A stretch of 64,000 nucleotides of DNA from 66-474 sp963771735 (GCA_963771735.1 CAVYUN010000002.1:124001-188000); one strand, 5' to 3'; positions 27,407 through 36,689 are shown, counted from the stretch's first letter. The notes: generated from the letters alone by a model not told the origin. Made by a program: numbers and translations.

Positions 27407-28477
27407 ATGGGGGAATTCGTGGAACCCGATCCAGGACTCGCGACGGCCCGGCCGGATTCGCGCGCGCAGGACGCAGCCGACGATGCCACGGTGGTGCTCG
27501 CGGCCGACGTCGGCGGCACGCACGCGCGCATCGGCCTGCTTCGCATGCGGTCGAATGCGCCATCTCCGGTCAGCGTGCTCGCCTGGCAAGTCTATGAGTG
27601 CGCGCGTTGGCCCGGGCTGGGTGAGATTCTGGAGGATTTCCTCGATCACCATGCCGGCGAGCGGCAACGCATCGCGCGGTGCGCACTCGCGGTGGCGGGT
27701 TATGTCCGCGATGACACGTTGGTGGCGGAAAATCTGCGCTGGGCGGTTCGCATTCCCGAACTGCGCGCTCGGCTGCTGCTGGATCGCCTCGACATCGTCA
27801 ATGATTTCGAGGCGCTGGCTTGCGGTACGCGATTCCTGTCCGCGCGCGACAGCATCGCGGTGATCGACGCACGAGGCGCGCCCGGACCGACCGTCGTGGT
27901 CGGCCCCGGCACCGGTCTCGGCTGCTCGGTGCTGCTGCCGCGCGGTGACGCGACCATCGTGATGCCGAGCGAGGCGGGCCACATCGCGCTCGCGCCCGGC
28001 AACGAACGCGAGATCGAAGTGCTCCGTCGCCTCGGCCGCGACCGCGACTACGTGCACACGGGACACGTGCTTTCGGGACCCGGCCTCGTGAACCTGTATC
28101 GCGCGCTGGCGGAAATCGAGGGCGCGGGCATGATCCACCAGGAGCCTGCCAGCATCAGTGCCGCCGCCACGCAAGGCGGTGATCCGCTCGCGCGCGAGAC
28201 GCTGGCGATGTTCTGCGCGATGCTGGGCAGCCTCGCGGGCGACCTCGCGGTCATCTTCAAGGCCAGTGCCGGCGTGTACCTTGCAGGCGGCATCTTGCCG
28301 GCCATCCGCGATTTCCTGCTGGCCAGCGAATTCCGGGCACGCTTCCTCAACAAGGGCCTGATGCGTCCGTTCCTCACGGGCGTCCCCGTGCGGCTGATCG
28401 AACACGGGCAATTGGGCGTGATCGGCGCGGCAGCAATGGACATCCAGCCCGCCGGGCACGCCGGGCCTTCCGAATAG
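27407..28477 (+). CDS. glk: glucokinase (group A Glk family)
   Basis: 356 residues. ATP-binding phosphate-1 motif AADVGGTHARIGLL near the N-terminus, catalytic region IVNDFEALA, phosphate-2 motif GPGTGLGCSVLLP, PSEAGHIAL and a C-terminal GGILPAI. It phosphorylates glucose to glucose-6-phosphate in the cytoplasm. ATG 27407 has no Shine-Dalgarno, but GGGGGA (27409-27414) sits 4 bp before an in-frame GTG at 27419, so the real start may be four codons downstream. It lies inside the mannoside locus between the two GH92 genes. Confidence 0.92.
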   Translation: MGEFVEPDPGLATARPDSRAQDAADDATVVLAADVGGTHARIGLLRMRSNAPSPVSVLAWQVYECARWPGLGEILEDFLDHHAGERQRIARCALAVAGYVRDDTLVAENLRWAVRIPELRARLLLDRLDIVNDFEALACGTRFLSARDSIAVIDARGAPGPTVVVGPGTGLGCSVLLPRGDATIVMPSEAGHIALAPGNEREIEVLRRLGRDRDYVHTGHVLSGPGLVNLYRALAEIEGAGMIHQEPASISAAATQGGDPLARETLAMFCAMLGSLAGDLAVIFKASAGVYLAGGILPAIRDFLLASEFRARFLNKGLMRPFLTGVPVRLIEHGQLGVIGAAAMDIQPAGHAGPSE

Positions 28478-28543
28478 CCTGATTTTTCGATCATCATCCC
28501 GGCTTGCGCAGGATGCAGGCCGTTGCCAGGTTTTTCGATTTCC

Positions 28544-30973
28544 CTACGCAGTGGTCGCCGTATGTCCGAACGAGGGCGGCCTGTCCTCCGGCGCCGTCGC
28601 GAATTTCAGGTTGGGCTTGTCGCCCATCTCGAACACCAACGTACCGCCTTTGGCCAGCTCGGCGTGCGGGATCCAGCTTTTCGTCCATGGCTTGCCGTTC
28701 CAGCTCACCGACTGGATGTAGGGCCGCCCATGGCCGTTGCCGCGCGCTTCCACGATCAGCTTCCCGCCATCGACGTCGAGTTCGGCGCGATCGACCAGCG
28801 GACTTCCGAACACCCAGTTCGCGCTGACCGGATCAACCGCGTACAAACCCACGGCGCTGAGGATGTACCACGCGCTGATCTGGCCACAGTCCTCGTTGCC
28901 GGCAAGGCCGTCCGGTGCGGGACGGTACATGGTCTCCAGCAGCATGCGCACGCGCGCCTGGGTCTTGTGGTGCGCGCCGCAGTACGCGTACAGGTAAGCG
29001 ACGTGGTGGCTGGGTTCGTTGCCGTGCGCGTACTGGCCGACCATGCCCGCGATATCGGGCGGCGCGTTCGCGGGCAGCGCGGAGCTGGTGGTGAACAGTT
29101 CGTCCAGCTTGCGCTCGAACGCCGCATCACCGCCGAACATCGGCATGTAACCGTACAAATCATGCTGGTTGAGGAAGGTCGCTTCCCAGGGATTCGACTC
29201 GGTGTAATCGCGCCATTTGTCGGAATGTCCCATCTCGTTCGGCGCGAACGGCTCCAGCCACTTGCCGTCGGCACCGCGCGGACGCATGAAACCGAGCTTG
29301 CGGTCGAACACGTTGCGATAGTTGCGCGAGCGATCGCGCAGCAATCTCGCGTCGTCGCGCTCGCCGACGGCTTCGGCAAAGCGAGCCATCGCCCAGTCGT
29401 CGTAGGCATATTCCAGCGTCTTGCTGACCGCCTCGCCATCCTTGTCGCTGGGGATGTAGCCGAGCTTGCGGTACCACGGCAGGCCGCGGTAGTCATCGCT
29501 CATCGCGCGCTTGCGATAGACCGGCCACGCCTGTGCGTAATCGATGCCGGTGAAGCCCTTGGCGTTCGCTTCGGCGATCACCACGGCCGAGTGGTAGCCG
29601 ATCATGGTGCCTGTCTCGACGCCCTGCAGCGGCCACACGGTCGGACCCGCCGGGCTTTCGTTGGCCATGCGTACCAGGCCCTGCACGAGATCGGGCACCT
29701 TGCCCGGCTGGAACAGCGTGTACAGCGGGTGCAGCGCGCGGTAGGTGTCCCACAGCGAATAGGTGCTGTAGTTGTTTTGCCCCTTTGGCAGCGTGTGCAC
29801 CTTCAGGTCCATGCCGCGATAACGGCCATCAACGTCGCTGAAAAGGGTCGGCGCCAGCATGGCGTGGTAGAGCCCGCTGTAGAACGTTTTCAAGACATCC
29901 GCGGACCGGCTTTCGATCCTGATGCGTCCGAGTTCGCGCTCCCACGCCATCGCGGCATCGAGCTTGACGCGCTCGAAATCCCAGCCGGGGATCTCCGCAT
30001 CGAGGTTGCGCAACGCGCCGTCGACGTCCACGCCCGAAATGCCGACCTTGACCAGCAGCGGCGCTTGCGCCACATCGTCGAAATGCAGAGCCGCCTTCAG
30101 ATGATTGCCGTTCGCGTGCGTCGCGGCTGCCAGCGATTTGTCGTCCGCAAACAGTTCGGCGCGCGTGAAAGGCCGCGACAACTTCATCGCAAAGAAAACG
30201 TAGCGCCCGTCCGCCCACTCGTGCACGCGCCGACCACCCACCAGCGTGTCGTGGCCGACCACGCGCAGTTCGGCGTCGCTGACCTGGCATGGCTCGTTTA
30301 CCTTGTCCTGGTAACCGTGCGCCAGATCGACCAGCAGATGGCCTGCGCCCTGCCTGTTGAACGTATAGCGATGCAGGCCCGCGCGCGCAGTCGCGGTGAG
30401 TTCGGCGAGGATGTCGTGGTCGGTCAGGTGCACGCGGTAATAGCCCGGCACGCCGTGTTCGGACGCCTTGTCGTAGCGCGAACGATGGCCCTTGCCCGGA
30501 TGCGCCACCACATCCGCCGCCAGCCGCGGGCCGTGTGCCGCGCCGTCGTAGCGCGAGTAATAGTTCTCGTCGGGCAGGCCACGCGCTCCCGGATCGAGCA
30601 GCACCGACCCCTGCGCCGGCATCACCAGCACGTCCAGCATGTCGGCGCCACCGGTGCCGGAGAGATGCGTGTGCGAGAAGCCCATGATCGAGCCGTCGGC
30701 CTGGTGATAGCCCGAACAGGCGTCCCAACCGTGATTATTGGTGTCGGGTGAAAGCTGCACCATGCCCCACGGCAGCGTCGCGCCGGGAAAGGTGTGGCCG
30801 TGACCGCCGGTGCCGACAAAGACGTCCACGTAGCGCGACACACCATCGGCTACGTCGACGTGCGTGCCGTCTTTCCCGGGACCGTGCGCCAATGCCCAGG
30901 CGCCACGCGGATCGATACGGCCGAGCAATGCCGCCGTCACCGCGCCTTGCAGGAATCGTCTGCGTGTCACCAT
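28544..30973 (-). CDS. GH92 alpha-mannosidase, Tat-exported
   Basis: 809 residues from ATG 30973 with a twin-arginine signal peptide (TRRRFLQGAVTAALLG). GH92 hallmarks: DVFVGTGGHGHTFPGATLPWGM, GNEPSHHVAYLYAYCG and GNEDCGQISAWYILSAVGLYA. The EGN-W-QY segment of its paralogue is DYTESNPWEATF here, so substrate preference or the fold around that site may differ. Tat use implies export in the folded state. It probably complements the Sec-exported GH92 in removing different mannosyl linkages. Confidence 0.93.
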   Translation of the reverse strand: MVTRRRFLQGAVTAALLGRIDPRGAWALAHGPGKDGTHVDVADGVSRYVDVFVGTGGHGHTFPGATLPWGMVQLSPDTNNHGWDACSGYHQADGSIMGFSHTHLSGTGGADMLDVLVMPAQGSVLLDPGARGLPDENYYSRYDGAAHGPRLAADVVAHPGKGHRSRYDKASEHGVPGYYRVHLTDHDILAELTATARAGLHRYTFNRQGAGHLLVDLAHGYQDKVNEPCQVSDAELRVVGHDTLVGGRRVHEWADGRYVFFAMKLSRPFTRAELFADDKSLAAATHANGNHLKAALHFDDVAQAPLLVKVGISGVDVDGALRNLDAEIPGWDFERVKLDAAMAWERELGRIRIESRSADVLKTFYSGLYHAMLAPTLFSDVDGRYRGMDLKVHTLPKGQNNYSTYSLWDTYRALHPLYTLFQPGKVPDLVQGLVRMANESPAGPTVWPLQGVETGTMIGYHSAVVIAEANAKGFTGIDYAQAWPVYRKRAMSDDYRGLPWYRKLGYIPSDKDGEAVSKTLEYAYDDWAMARFAEAVGERDDARLLRDRSRNYRNVFDRKLGFMRPRGADGKWLEPFAPNEMGHSDKWRDYTESNPWEATFLNQHDLYGYMPMFGGDAAFERKLDELFTTSSALPANAPPDIAGMVGQYAHGNEPSHHVAYLYAYCGAHHKTQARVRMLLETMYRPAPDGLAGNEDCGQISAWYILSAVGLYAVDPVSANWVFGSPLVDRAELDVDGGKLIVEARGNGHGRPYIQSVSWNGKPWTKSWIPHAELAKGGTLVFEMGDKPNLKFATAPEDRPPSFGHTATTA

Positions 30974-31019
30974 CGTTCTTGCTCCTGGACTCGTGTCTGA
31001 TGAAAGGGGTCGCAACGCG

Positions 31020-31274
31020 TTACGCGTGCACAAGCAATCCGGCATGACGCGCGGCCACGTCGATGACCAGTTTACCGAACGGGCTGCTGGCCCTGGCGAA
31101 CCGGGCGCGCGCGAAATGGGCAGGATTGGCGTCGGCGAAACATCGCATACGCGCGTCGAGGGCATCGGTCGATTGCGCCGCCGCCGAGGCAGGAGCCGGC
31201 GGCGCGGCCGCCGGAACGGAAACGCTCCACGCGGACGATGCGCACACGAATCCCGCCAGCCAGAATCGTTTCAT
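31020..31274 (-). CDS. small exported protein of unknown function
   Basis: 84 residues with a signal peptide (MKRFWLAGFVCASSAWSVSVPAAA), an Ala/Pro-rich linker and a short C-terminal part containing RMRCFADANPAHFARARFARASSPFGKL. It fits exactly between the iclR stop (31282) and the Tat-GH92 start (30973) on the same strand. It may be a real small periplasmic protein or the remnant of a larger secreted enzyme; no family was recognised. Confidence 0.4.
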   Translation of the reverse strand: MKRFWLAGFVCASSAWSVSVPAAAPPAPASAAAQSTDALDARMRCFADANPAHFARARFARASSPFGKLVIDVAARHAGLLVHA

Positions 31275-31281
31275 GTCGTGG

Positions 31282-32034
31282 TCACGCCGTCAGTTCCCGC
31301 GAAATCGCGTCGACAGCGGCTCGCAAGCGCTCCAGTGCCGCCTTCATCGACACCTTGCCTGGACGCCGTTCGACATAGGGAATCGTCACCACGCCTGCGG
31401 CCGAACCATGCCGCAGGACCGGCGCCGACAGGTCGGTCACGGCATCCACGTCGCTGCTGGGGATCGCCGCGTAGCCCTGCGTGCGGATGGCGTCGGCCCG
31501 CGCGACGAACCGCTTGCGTCGGTAAAGCGTGCCGGCCGCATCCATGAGTTCGAGCCAGTGCCCGCGCACTTCCTCGCCCTGGAACGCGAAAAGCACCGCG
31601 CCGGAAGTCGAGCGCGACAGCGGCAACCGATGTCCGACACGCACCACAAAACCCAGGTCGTCCGGCGGATCGATGCGCGCGATCACCACCATCTGGTCGC
31701 CCGAGGCGACCACCAGGTGACAGGGTTGCAGCGTTTCGCGCGCCAGCCGGTGCATCACCGGCAGCGCCGCCTCTGCCAGCGACTTCACCGCTGGCCGCTC
31801 CATGCCCAGCAGGAACAGCCGGTTGGTCAGCACGTAACCCGACTCGTTCTCGCGGGCGATGTAGCCGCGCTCTTCCAGCACCTGCAACATGCGAAAGATC
31901 TCGCCCTTCGAATAACCGATCGCTGCGGCGACGCCGGTCATCGAAAGCGGGGCATGCGCGCGCGCCAGCAGTTCCAGGATGTCGAGACCCTTGTCGAGCG
32001 CGGGGGCGCGATACTTGGCGGGTTTGCCGGTCAT
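31282..32034 (-). CDS. IclR-family transcriptional regulator
   Basis: 250 residues from ATG 32034, preceded by AGGGGACA. N-terminal winged helix-turn-helix (ALDKGLDILELLARAHAPLS..., IGYSKGEIFRMLQVLEERGYI) and C-terminal IclR effector-binding domain (LARETLQPCHLVVASGDQMVVIARID, RTQGYAAI). It is divergent from the cutC-MFS-pfkB-epimerase operon and upstream of the Tat-GH92 gene, so it probably controls mannoside genes in response to a sugar or sugar phosphate; this role is inferred from position. Confidence 0.9.
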   Translation of the reverse strand: MTGKPAKYRAPALDKGLDILELLARAHAPLSMTGVAAAIGYSKGEIFRMLQVLEERGYIARENESGYVLTNRLFLLGMERPAVKSLAEAALPVMHRLARETLQPCHLVVASGDQMVVIARIDPPDDLGFVVRVGHRLPLSRSTSGAVLFAFQGEEVRGHWLELMDAAGTLYRRKRFVARADAIRTQGYAAIPSSDVDAVTDLSAPVLRHGSAAGVVTIPYVERRPGKVSMKAALERLRAAVDAISRELTA

Positions 32035-32110
32035 GTCTGTCCCCTCGCATCCAAAGGCGCCGCAACGATCACACATCACTCATGCATTGGCGAAGCTTGA
32101 TTTCGTATTT

Positions 32111-32120
32111 ACAACGTTGT
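32111..32120. promoter_or_regulatory. 10-bp palindrome, operator candidate
   Basis: ACAACGTTGT is a perfect dyad 77 bp upstream of the iclR start. It overlaps the end of the TTTCGTAT motif shared with the glk upstream region. It may be an autoregulatory site. Confidence 0.35.
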
Positions 32121-32277
32121 GATCCACAAGCTAGCATCGAACGGGAATCGCCGCCGGGCAAGTTTCATTTGGATTACCTCGGGTTGCCGATCGGCGAGGG
32201 GTTCGCAGGAGGCCGCGTCGGTCGCCATGGTGGCGAGCTCCCGTTCGCACGGGGGCTGGATTCCTTCGTTTCATAGA

Positions 32278-32292
32278 TGGATTATATCTCCA
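32278..32292. promoter_or_regulatory. IclR-type operator candidate
   Basis: TGGATTATATCTCCA keeps the TGGA/TCCA ends of the E. coli IclR consensus TGGAAATNATTTCCA and agrees at 10 of 14 defined positions. It is 165 bp upstream of the cutC ATG, facing the operon. Confidence 0.35.
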
Positions 32293-32456
32293 TATACGCA
32301 ACAAACGCATGGCACCCTTCGGACAGTCGTGGCGCTATCCTTCCGCTTTCCCGAGTCGCTGATCAGCCGACAGGCCACCATGCAGCCTTACCGCTTGCCG
32401 AATCCCCCCAGGCCGCGCGTTGCCGCGGCGCCTCCCGTGACCGGCGCGATCCGCCC

Positions 32457-33227
32457 ATGACCGGCGCATTGCTGGAGGTTGCCGCCAACTCGGTTGCTTC
32501 GGCCTGCGCGGCCGAGGCCGGCGGTGCGGCGCGCGTCGAACTGTGCAGCGCACTGGAGGTAGGCGGGCTGACGCCGTCGCACGCCGCCATCGCGATCGCG
32601 CTCGGGCACCTGCGCATTCCCGTGCACGTGCTGATCCGCCCACGCGCCGGTGATTTCGTGTTCGACGATCTCGAATGCGAAGTCATGCGGCGCGACATCG
32701 AAACCTGCAAGGCATTGGGTTGCGCCGGCGTGGTGCTGGGAGTGCTGACCCCGGACGGCGACGTGGACGCGGCGCGCTGCCGCGCGTTGGTGGAGACCGC
32801 ACGCAGCATGTCCGTGACCTTCCACCGTGCCTTCGATTACGCGCGCGATCCGTTCGCGGCACTCGAAACCGTGATCGCACTGGGCTGCGATCGCCTGCTG
32901 ACCTCGGGCCAGGCCGCCGACGCACTGGCCGGCGCGCCATTGATCCGCGACCTGATCGAGCGGTCGCGGGGACGCGTCACGATCATGCCCGGCGGCGGCA
33001 TCACCGCACACAACATCGCGGCCGTTGCTCAAGCCACGGGTGCCCGCGAGCTGCATGCTTCGGCCAAGGTCCGCGTGCCCGGGCGCATGCGCCATGCGCC
33101 ACCGACCCTCGGCGACATGCAGGCAATCGACTGGCAGACCGACGCAACCGAAGTGCGCGCCCGCGTCGACGCACTGCGAACACTGGCATCATCGGCGCAC
33201 CCGACCGACAGGAATTTCCCGCGATGA
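32457..33227 (+). CDS. cutC: CutC family protein, first gene of a sugar operon
   Basis: 256 residues from ATG 32457. TIM-barrel CutC motifs: VELCSALEVGGLTPS, IPVHVLIRPRAGDF, VTFHRAFDYARDP, and IMPGGGI near the C-terminal side. CutC was first linked to copper tolerance, but its biochemical function is unsettled. Its stop overlaps the sugar transporter start (ATGA), making it part of a four-gene coupled operon for mannose use, which argues for a carbohydrate-related role here. Confidence 0.9.
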   Translation: MTGALLEVAANSVASACAAEAGGAARVELCSALEVGGLTPSHAAIAIALGHLRIPVHVLIRPRAGDFVFDDLECEVMRRDIETCKALGCAGVVLGVLTPDGDVDAARCRALVETARSMSVTFHRAFDYARDPFAALETVIALGCDRLLTSGQAADALAGAPLIRDLIERSRGRVTIMPGGGITAHNIAAVAQATGARELHASAKVRVPGRMRHAPPTLGDMQAIDWQTDATEVRARVDALRTLASSAHPTDRNFPR

Positions 33228-34516
33228 ATCCGACCCCGACGAACGCAGCCCTGCCGGCGACACCGCCGCCGTCCACGCGCAGTACCGGCAATCGCGCGGC
33301 GATGGCGGTGATGACCACGATCTTTTTCATGTGGGGCCTCATCACCAGCCTCAACGACGTACTGATTCCGCATCTGAAGTCGATGTTCACGCTGAACTAC
33401 GCCGAAGTGATGCTGGTCCAGTCCACGTTCTTCGGCGCCTACTTCATCATGTCGTTGCCGTCGGGCAAGGTGGTGGCGCACTTCGGCTATCGGGCAAGCA
33501 TCATCGCCGGCCTGATCGTCACCGGCATCGGCGCCTTGCTGTTCCTGCCGGCGGCCAAGGCGCAATCGTATCCCCTGTTCCTGTTCGCATTCTTCGTGCT
33601 GGCAAGCGGCATCACCTTGCTGCAGGTCGCGGCCAATCCGTATGTCAGCCTGCTGGGACCGGCCAAGCTCGCGTCGAGCCGGCTGAACCTCGTCCAGGCG
33701 CTGAACTCGCTTGGCACCACCATCGCACCCAAGCTTGGCGGACTGTTGATCCTGTCGACCGCGGTGCTGGGCACGGTCGAACTGGCCAAGCTCTCGCCCG
33801 CCGCACAGACCGCCTACAAGCTGCAGCAGGCGCACAGCGTGCAGGGCCCGTACGTCGTCATCGCAATCGTGCTGTTCGCGCTGGCATTGCTGGTGTGGCT
33901 GTGCCACCTGCCGCAACTTGAAAACACGGATGAGGCCGACGACTCGCGGCATCGCTTCGCGGATGCGTTGCAACACGCGCGCGTGTGGTTCGGCATGCTG
34001 GCGATCTTCCTGTATGTCGGCGCAGAGGTGTCGATCGGCAGTTTCATGATCAACTACCTGGCGCTGCCTGAAATCGGCCACATGACCGAAGCGCGCGCGG
34101 CCGGCTTCGTGTCGCTTTACTGGGGCGGCGCGATGGTAGGGCGGTTCATCGGCTCGGCGCTGCTGACGCGCATCGACACCCGCAAGCTGCTGGCCTTCAA
34201 CGCGGGCATTGCGGTGCTGCTGGTGGCCACCACCATGCTCGCGCACGGCAACATCGCGGTCACCAGCGTTGTCGTGATCGGCCTGTTCAATTCGGTGATG
34301 TTCCCCAACATCTTCACCCTCGGCATCGAGGATTGTGGCCCACTTACCGGAAAAGTTTCCAGCCTGCTGGTGATGGCAATCGTGGGCGGCGCCGTGATCC
34401 CGTGGCTGCAGGGTGCGCTGGCCGACCAGATCGGCGTCCACCATGCCTTCGTGCTGCCGATGCTCTGTTACCTCTACATCATCTTCTACGGGCTCAAGGG
34501 CTCGCGGGCGGCATGA
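33224..34516 (+). CDS. FHS-family sugar:proton symporter (GluP/FucP-like MFS)
   Basis: 430 residues, about 12 membrane helices. Family signatures: FFMWGLITSLNDVLIPHL in helix 1, FFGAYFIMSLPSGKVVAHFGYR in helix 2 and loop, and ITLLQVAANPYVSLLGP in helix 4, as in L-fucose and glucose/galactose permeases. The operon (kinase plus mannose-type epimerase) suggests mannose or another aldohexose as cargo. ATGA overlaps link it to cutC upstream and to the kinase downstream. Confidence 0.92.
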   Translation: MNPTPTNAALPATPPPSTRSTGNRAAMAVMTTIFFMWGLITSLNDVLIPHLKSMFTLNYAEVMLVQSTFFGAYFIMSLPSGKVVAHFGYRASIIAGLIVTGIGALLFLPAAKAQSYPLFLFAFFVLASGITLLQVAANPYVSLLGPAKLASSRLNLVQALNSLGTTIAPKLGGLLILSTAVLGTVELAKLSPAAQTAYKLQQAHSVQGPYVVIAIVLFALALLVWLCHLPQLENTDEADDSRHRFADALQHARVWFGMLAIFLYVGAEVSIGSFMINYLALPEIGHMTEARAAGFVSLYWGGAMVGRFIGSALLTRIDTRKLLAFNAGIAVLLVATTMLAHGNIAVTSVVVIGLFNSVMFPNIFTLGIEDCGPLTGKVSSLLVMAIVGGAVIPWLQGALADQIGVHHAFVLPMLCYLYIIFYGLKGSRAA

Positions 34517-35484
34517 ACAACATCCATTGCTTCGGCGAAGCGCTGATCGACTTCCACGGTACGCCCACCGGTGCCGCGCCGGTGTTCACCGCGCACGCAG
34601 GTGGCGCGCCCGCCAATGTCGCGGTTGCGGTGGCCAAGCTGGGCGGCCACGCGGCATTCGTCGGCATGTTCGGCCGCGACATGTTCGGCGACCTGCTGTT
34701 GCGCGAACTCGTGCAGGCTGGCGTCGACACCACGCACGCGCGCCGCACCGATGCCGCCAACACCGCGCTCGCGTTCGTCTCGCACGCTGCGAACGGCGAA
34801 CGCGAGTTCAGTTTCTATCGACCACCCGCGGCCGACCTGTTGTTTCGCGATAGCGATTTCGATAGCGCGACTTTCTCCACCGGCAACCAGTTCCATGCCG
34901 GTTCGTGCAGCATGACCGAAGCCGCCGCGGCCGCGGCCACGCTGCAAGGCATGACCCGCGCGCGTGCAGCCGGTGCGCTGGTCAGCTTCGACATGAACCT
35001 GCGTCCTGCGCTGTGGCCGCACGGCGAAGACCCGGCGCCGACGATCTGGCGTGCACTGGCGCTTGCCGATTTCGTGAAGCTGAGCGCCGAGGAACTTGCC
35101 TTCCTCTCCGGGTCGGCGGGCAGCGAGGACGCCGTGCTCGCGCGCCTGTGGATGACCGACGCGAAACTCGTGATCGTCACCGACGGCGAACATGGCCTGC
35201 GCTGGTTTACGCCACTGGCGCGTGGCGAACATGCCCCGTTTTCCGTGCGCGCCGTGGACACCACCGGCGCCGGCGACGCCTTCGTGGGCGGCTGCCTGTA
35301 CCGGTTCGCCGACGCGCATCTCGACGCGCAGGCGCTGGCCGGATTCGCTGCCGACCCCGACCGGCTGGATGCCGCGCTGCGTTTCGCTTCCGCCTGCGGC
35401 GCGCTGGCCGTCACGCGCGCCGGCTCGTTCGCGGCAATGCCGACGCTGCACGCCGTGCAAACATTCCTCGAGGTCCACGCATGA
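34513..35484 (+). CDS. PfkB-family sugar kinase (fructokinase/mannokinase type)
   Basis: 323 residues. The N-terminal sugar-binding GGAPANVAVAVAKLGG motif and C-terminal DTTGAGDAFVGG with the catalytic Asp are intact. FGEALIDFHG at the start is typical of fructokinases. The probable reaction is ATP-dependent phosphorylation of fructose made by the adjacent epimerase, giving fructose-6-phosphate; direct use of mannose cannot be excluded. Coupled by ATGA on both sides. Confidence 0.9.
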   Translation: MNNIHCFGEALIDFHGTPTGAAPVFTAHAGGAPANVAVAVAKLGGHAAFVGMFGRDMFGDLLLRELVQAGVDTTHARRTDAANTALAFVSHAANGEREFSFYRPPAADLLFRDSDFDSATFSTGNQFHAGSCSMTEAAAAAATLQGMTRARAAGALVSFDMNLRPALWPHGEDPAPTIWRALALADFVKLSAEELAFLSGSAGSEDAVLARLWMTDAKLVIVTDGEHGLRWFTPLARGEHAPFSVRAVDTTGAGDAFVGGCLYRFADAHLDAQALAGFAADPDRLDAALRFASACGALAVTRAGSFAAMPTLHAVQTFLEVHA

Positions 35485-36674
35485 ACGACTTTCCCGATAT
35501 CCGTTCGCCCGAATTCCTGCGCCGGCACATCCGCGACACCATGGCGTTCTATCACCCGCACTGCCTCGATCCGGCCGGCGGCTGCTTCCATTACTACAAG
35601 GACAATGGCGAGATCTACGACCGCTCGCACCGGCACCTGGTCAGCAGCGCCCGGTTCGTGTTCGACTATGCCATGTACGCACGCCACTTCGATGGCGGCG
35701 AGTACCGCGACGCCGCGCGCCACTGCGTCGCCTATCTGCGCGACGCGCACCTGAATCCCGCCACCGGCGGCTATGCCTGGACGCTGCGCGACGGCCGCCC
35801 GGAAGACACCACCAACCACTGCTACGGCGCCGCATTCGTGCTGGTCGCGTACTCGCATGCGCGCATGGCCGGGATCGACGAAGCCGCGGCGTGGATGGAT
35901 CAGCACTGGTCGCTGCTGGAAACACGCTACTGGGATGCCGATGCCGGGCTGTACCGCGACGAGGCCGACGCCAAATGGCATTTCTCGAACTATCGCGGCC
36001 AGAACGCCAACATGCACATGTGCGAAGCCATGCTGGCCGCATACGAAGCCAGCCACGAGCGTCGCTACCTCGATCGCGCGCTGGCGCTGGCCGATCACAT
36101 GACACGCCGGCAGGCCGCCAAGGCCGACGGCCTGGTGTGGGAACATTACGACCAACACTGGGAAATCGACTGGGACTACCACAAGGACAACCCCAAGGAT
36201 CTGTTCCGTCCGTGGGGTTTCCAGCCCGGCCACCAGACCGAGTGGGCCAAGCTGCTGCTGATCCTGGGCCGGCACCTCGAAGCCGACTGGCTGTTGCCGA
36301 CCGCGCGCCACCTGTTCGACACCGCCGTGGCGCGCGCGTGGGACGACGAATTCGGCGGTCTGTGCTACGGCTTCGCACCGGACGGCTCCGTCTGCGACGA
36401 TGACAAGTATTACTGGGTGCAGGCCGAATCGCTGGCCTGTGCCGCGCTGCTGGCCGAGCGCACCGGCGACGGAAAATACCGGGATTGGTACCGGCGTTTG
36501 TGGCAATACGCCTGGACGCACTTCGTCGATCACGAATACGGTGGCTGGTACCGAATCCTCACCCGCGACGGCCGCAAATACGACGACGAAAAAAGCCCCG
36601 CCGGCAAAACCGACTACCACAACATGGGCGCGTGTTACGAAGTGCTGAATGTCGTCGACCGAACGACGTGGTGA
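35481..36674 (+). CDS. AGE-family epimerase/isomerase (mannose to fructose likely)
   Basis: 397 residues of (alpha/alpha)6-barrel type. Conserved features: HLVSSARFVFDYAMY, NANMHMCEAMLAAYEAS, the catalytic-His segment RPWGFQPGHQTEWAKLLL, and DYHNMGACYEVLNV at the C-terminus. AGE proteins include N-acylglucosamine 2-epimerase, cellobiose 2-epimerase and mannose isomerase (YihS/ManI type). Beside a PfkB kinase and mannosidases, mannose to fructose isomerisation is the best fit. Last gene of the operon; its stop is 15 bp from the convergent kdpE stop. Confidence 0.9.
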   Translation: MNDFPDIRSPEFLRRHIRDTMAFYHPHCLDPAGGCFHYYKDNGEIYDRSHRHLVSSARFVFDYAMYARHFDGGEYRDAARHCVAYLRDAHLNPATGGYAWTLRDGRPEDTTNHCYGAAFVLVAYSHARMAGIDEAAAWMDQHWSLLETRYWDADAGLYRDEADAKWHFSNYRGQNANMHMCEAMLAAYEASHERRYLDRALALADHMTRRQAAKADGLVWEHYDQHWEIDWDYHKDNPKDLFRPWGFQPGHQTEWAKLLLILGRHLEADWLLPTARHLFDTAVARAWDDEFGGLCYGFAPDGSVCDDDKYYWVQAESLACAALLAERTGDGKYRDWYRRLWQYAWTHFVDHEYGGWYRILTRDGRKYDDEKSPAGKTDYHNMGACYEVLNVVDRTTW

Positions 36675-36689
36675 ACGCACGGGACAACC

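Larger units (their letters stand above)
32035..32456. other. 422-bp divergent control region (iclR / cutC operon)
   Basis: Holds TTTCGTATTTACA (32101-32113), the palindrome ACAACGTTGT (32111-32120) and an IclR-like site at 32278-32292 with an AT-rich promoter-like stretch. The cutC frame stays open upstream of 32457, but no start there has ribosome-binding support. Confidence 0.5.
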
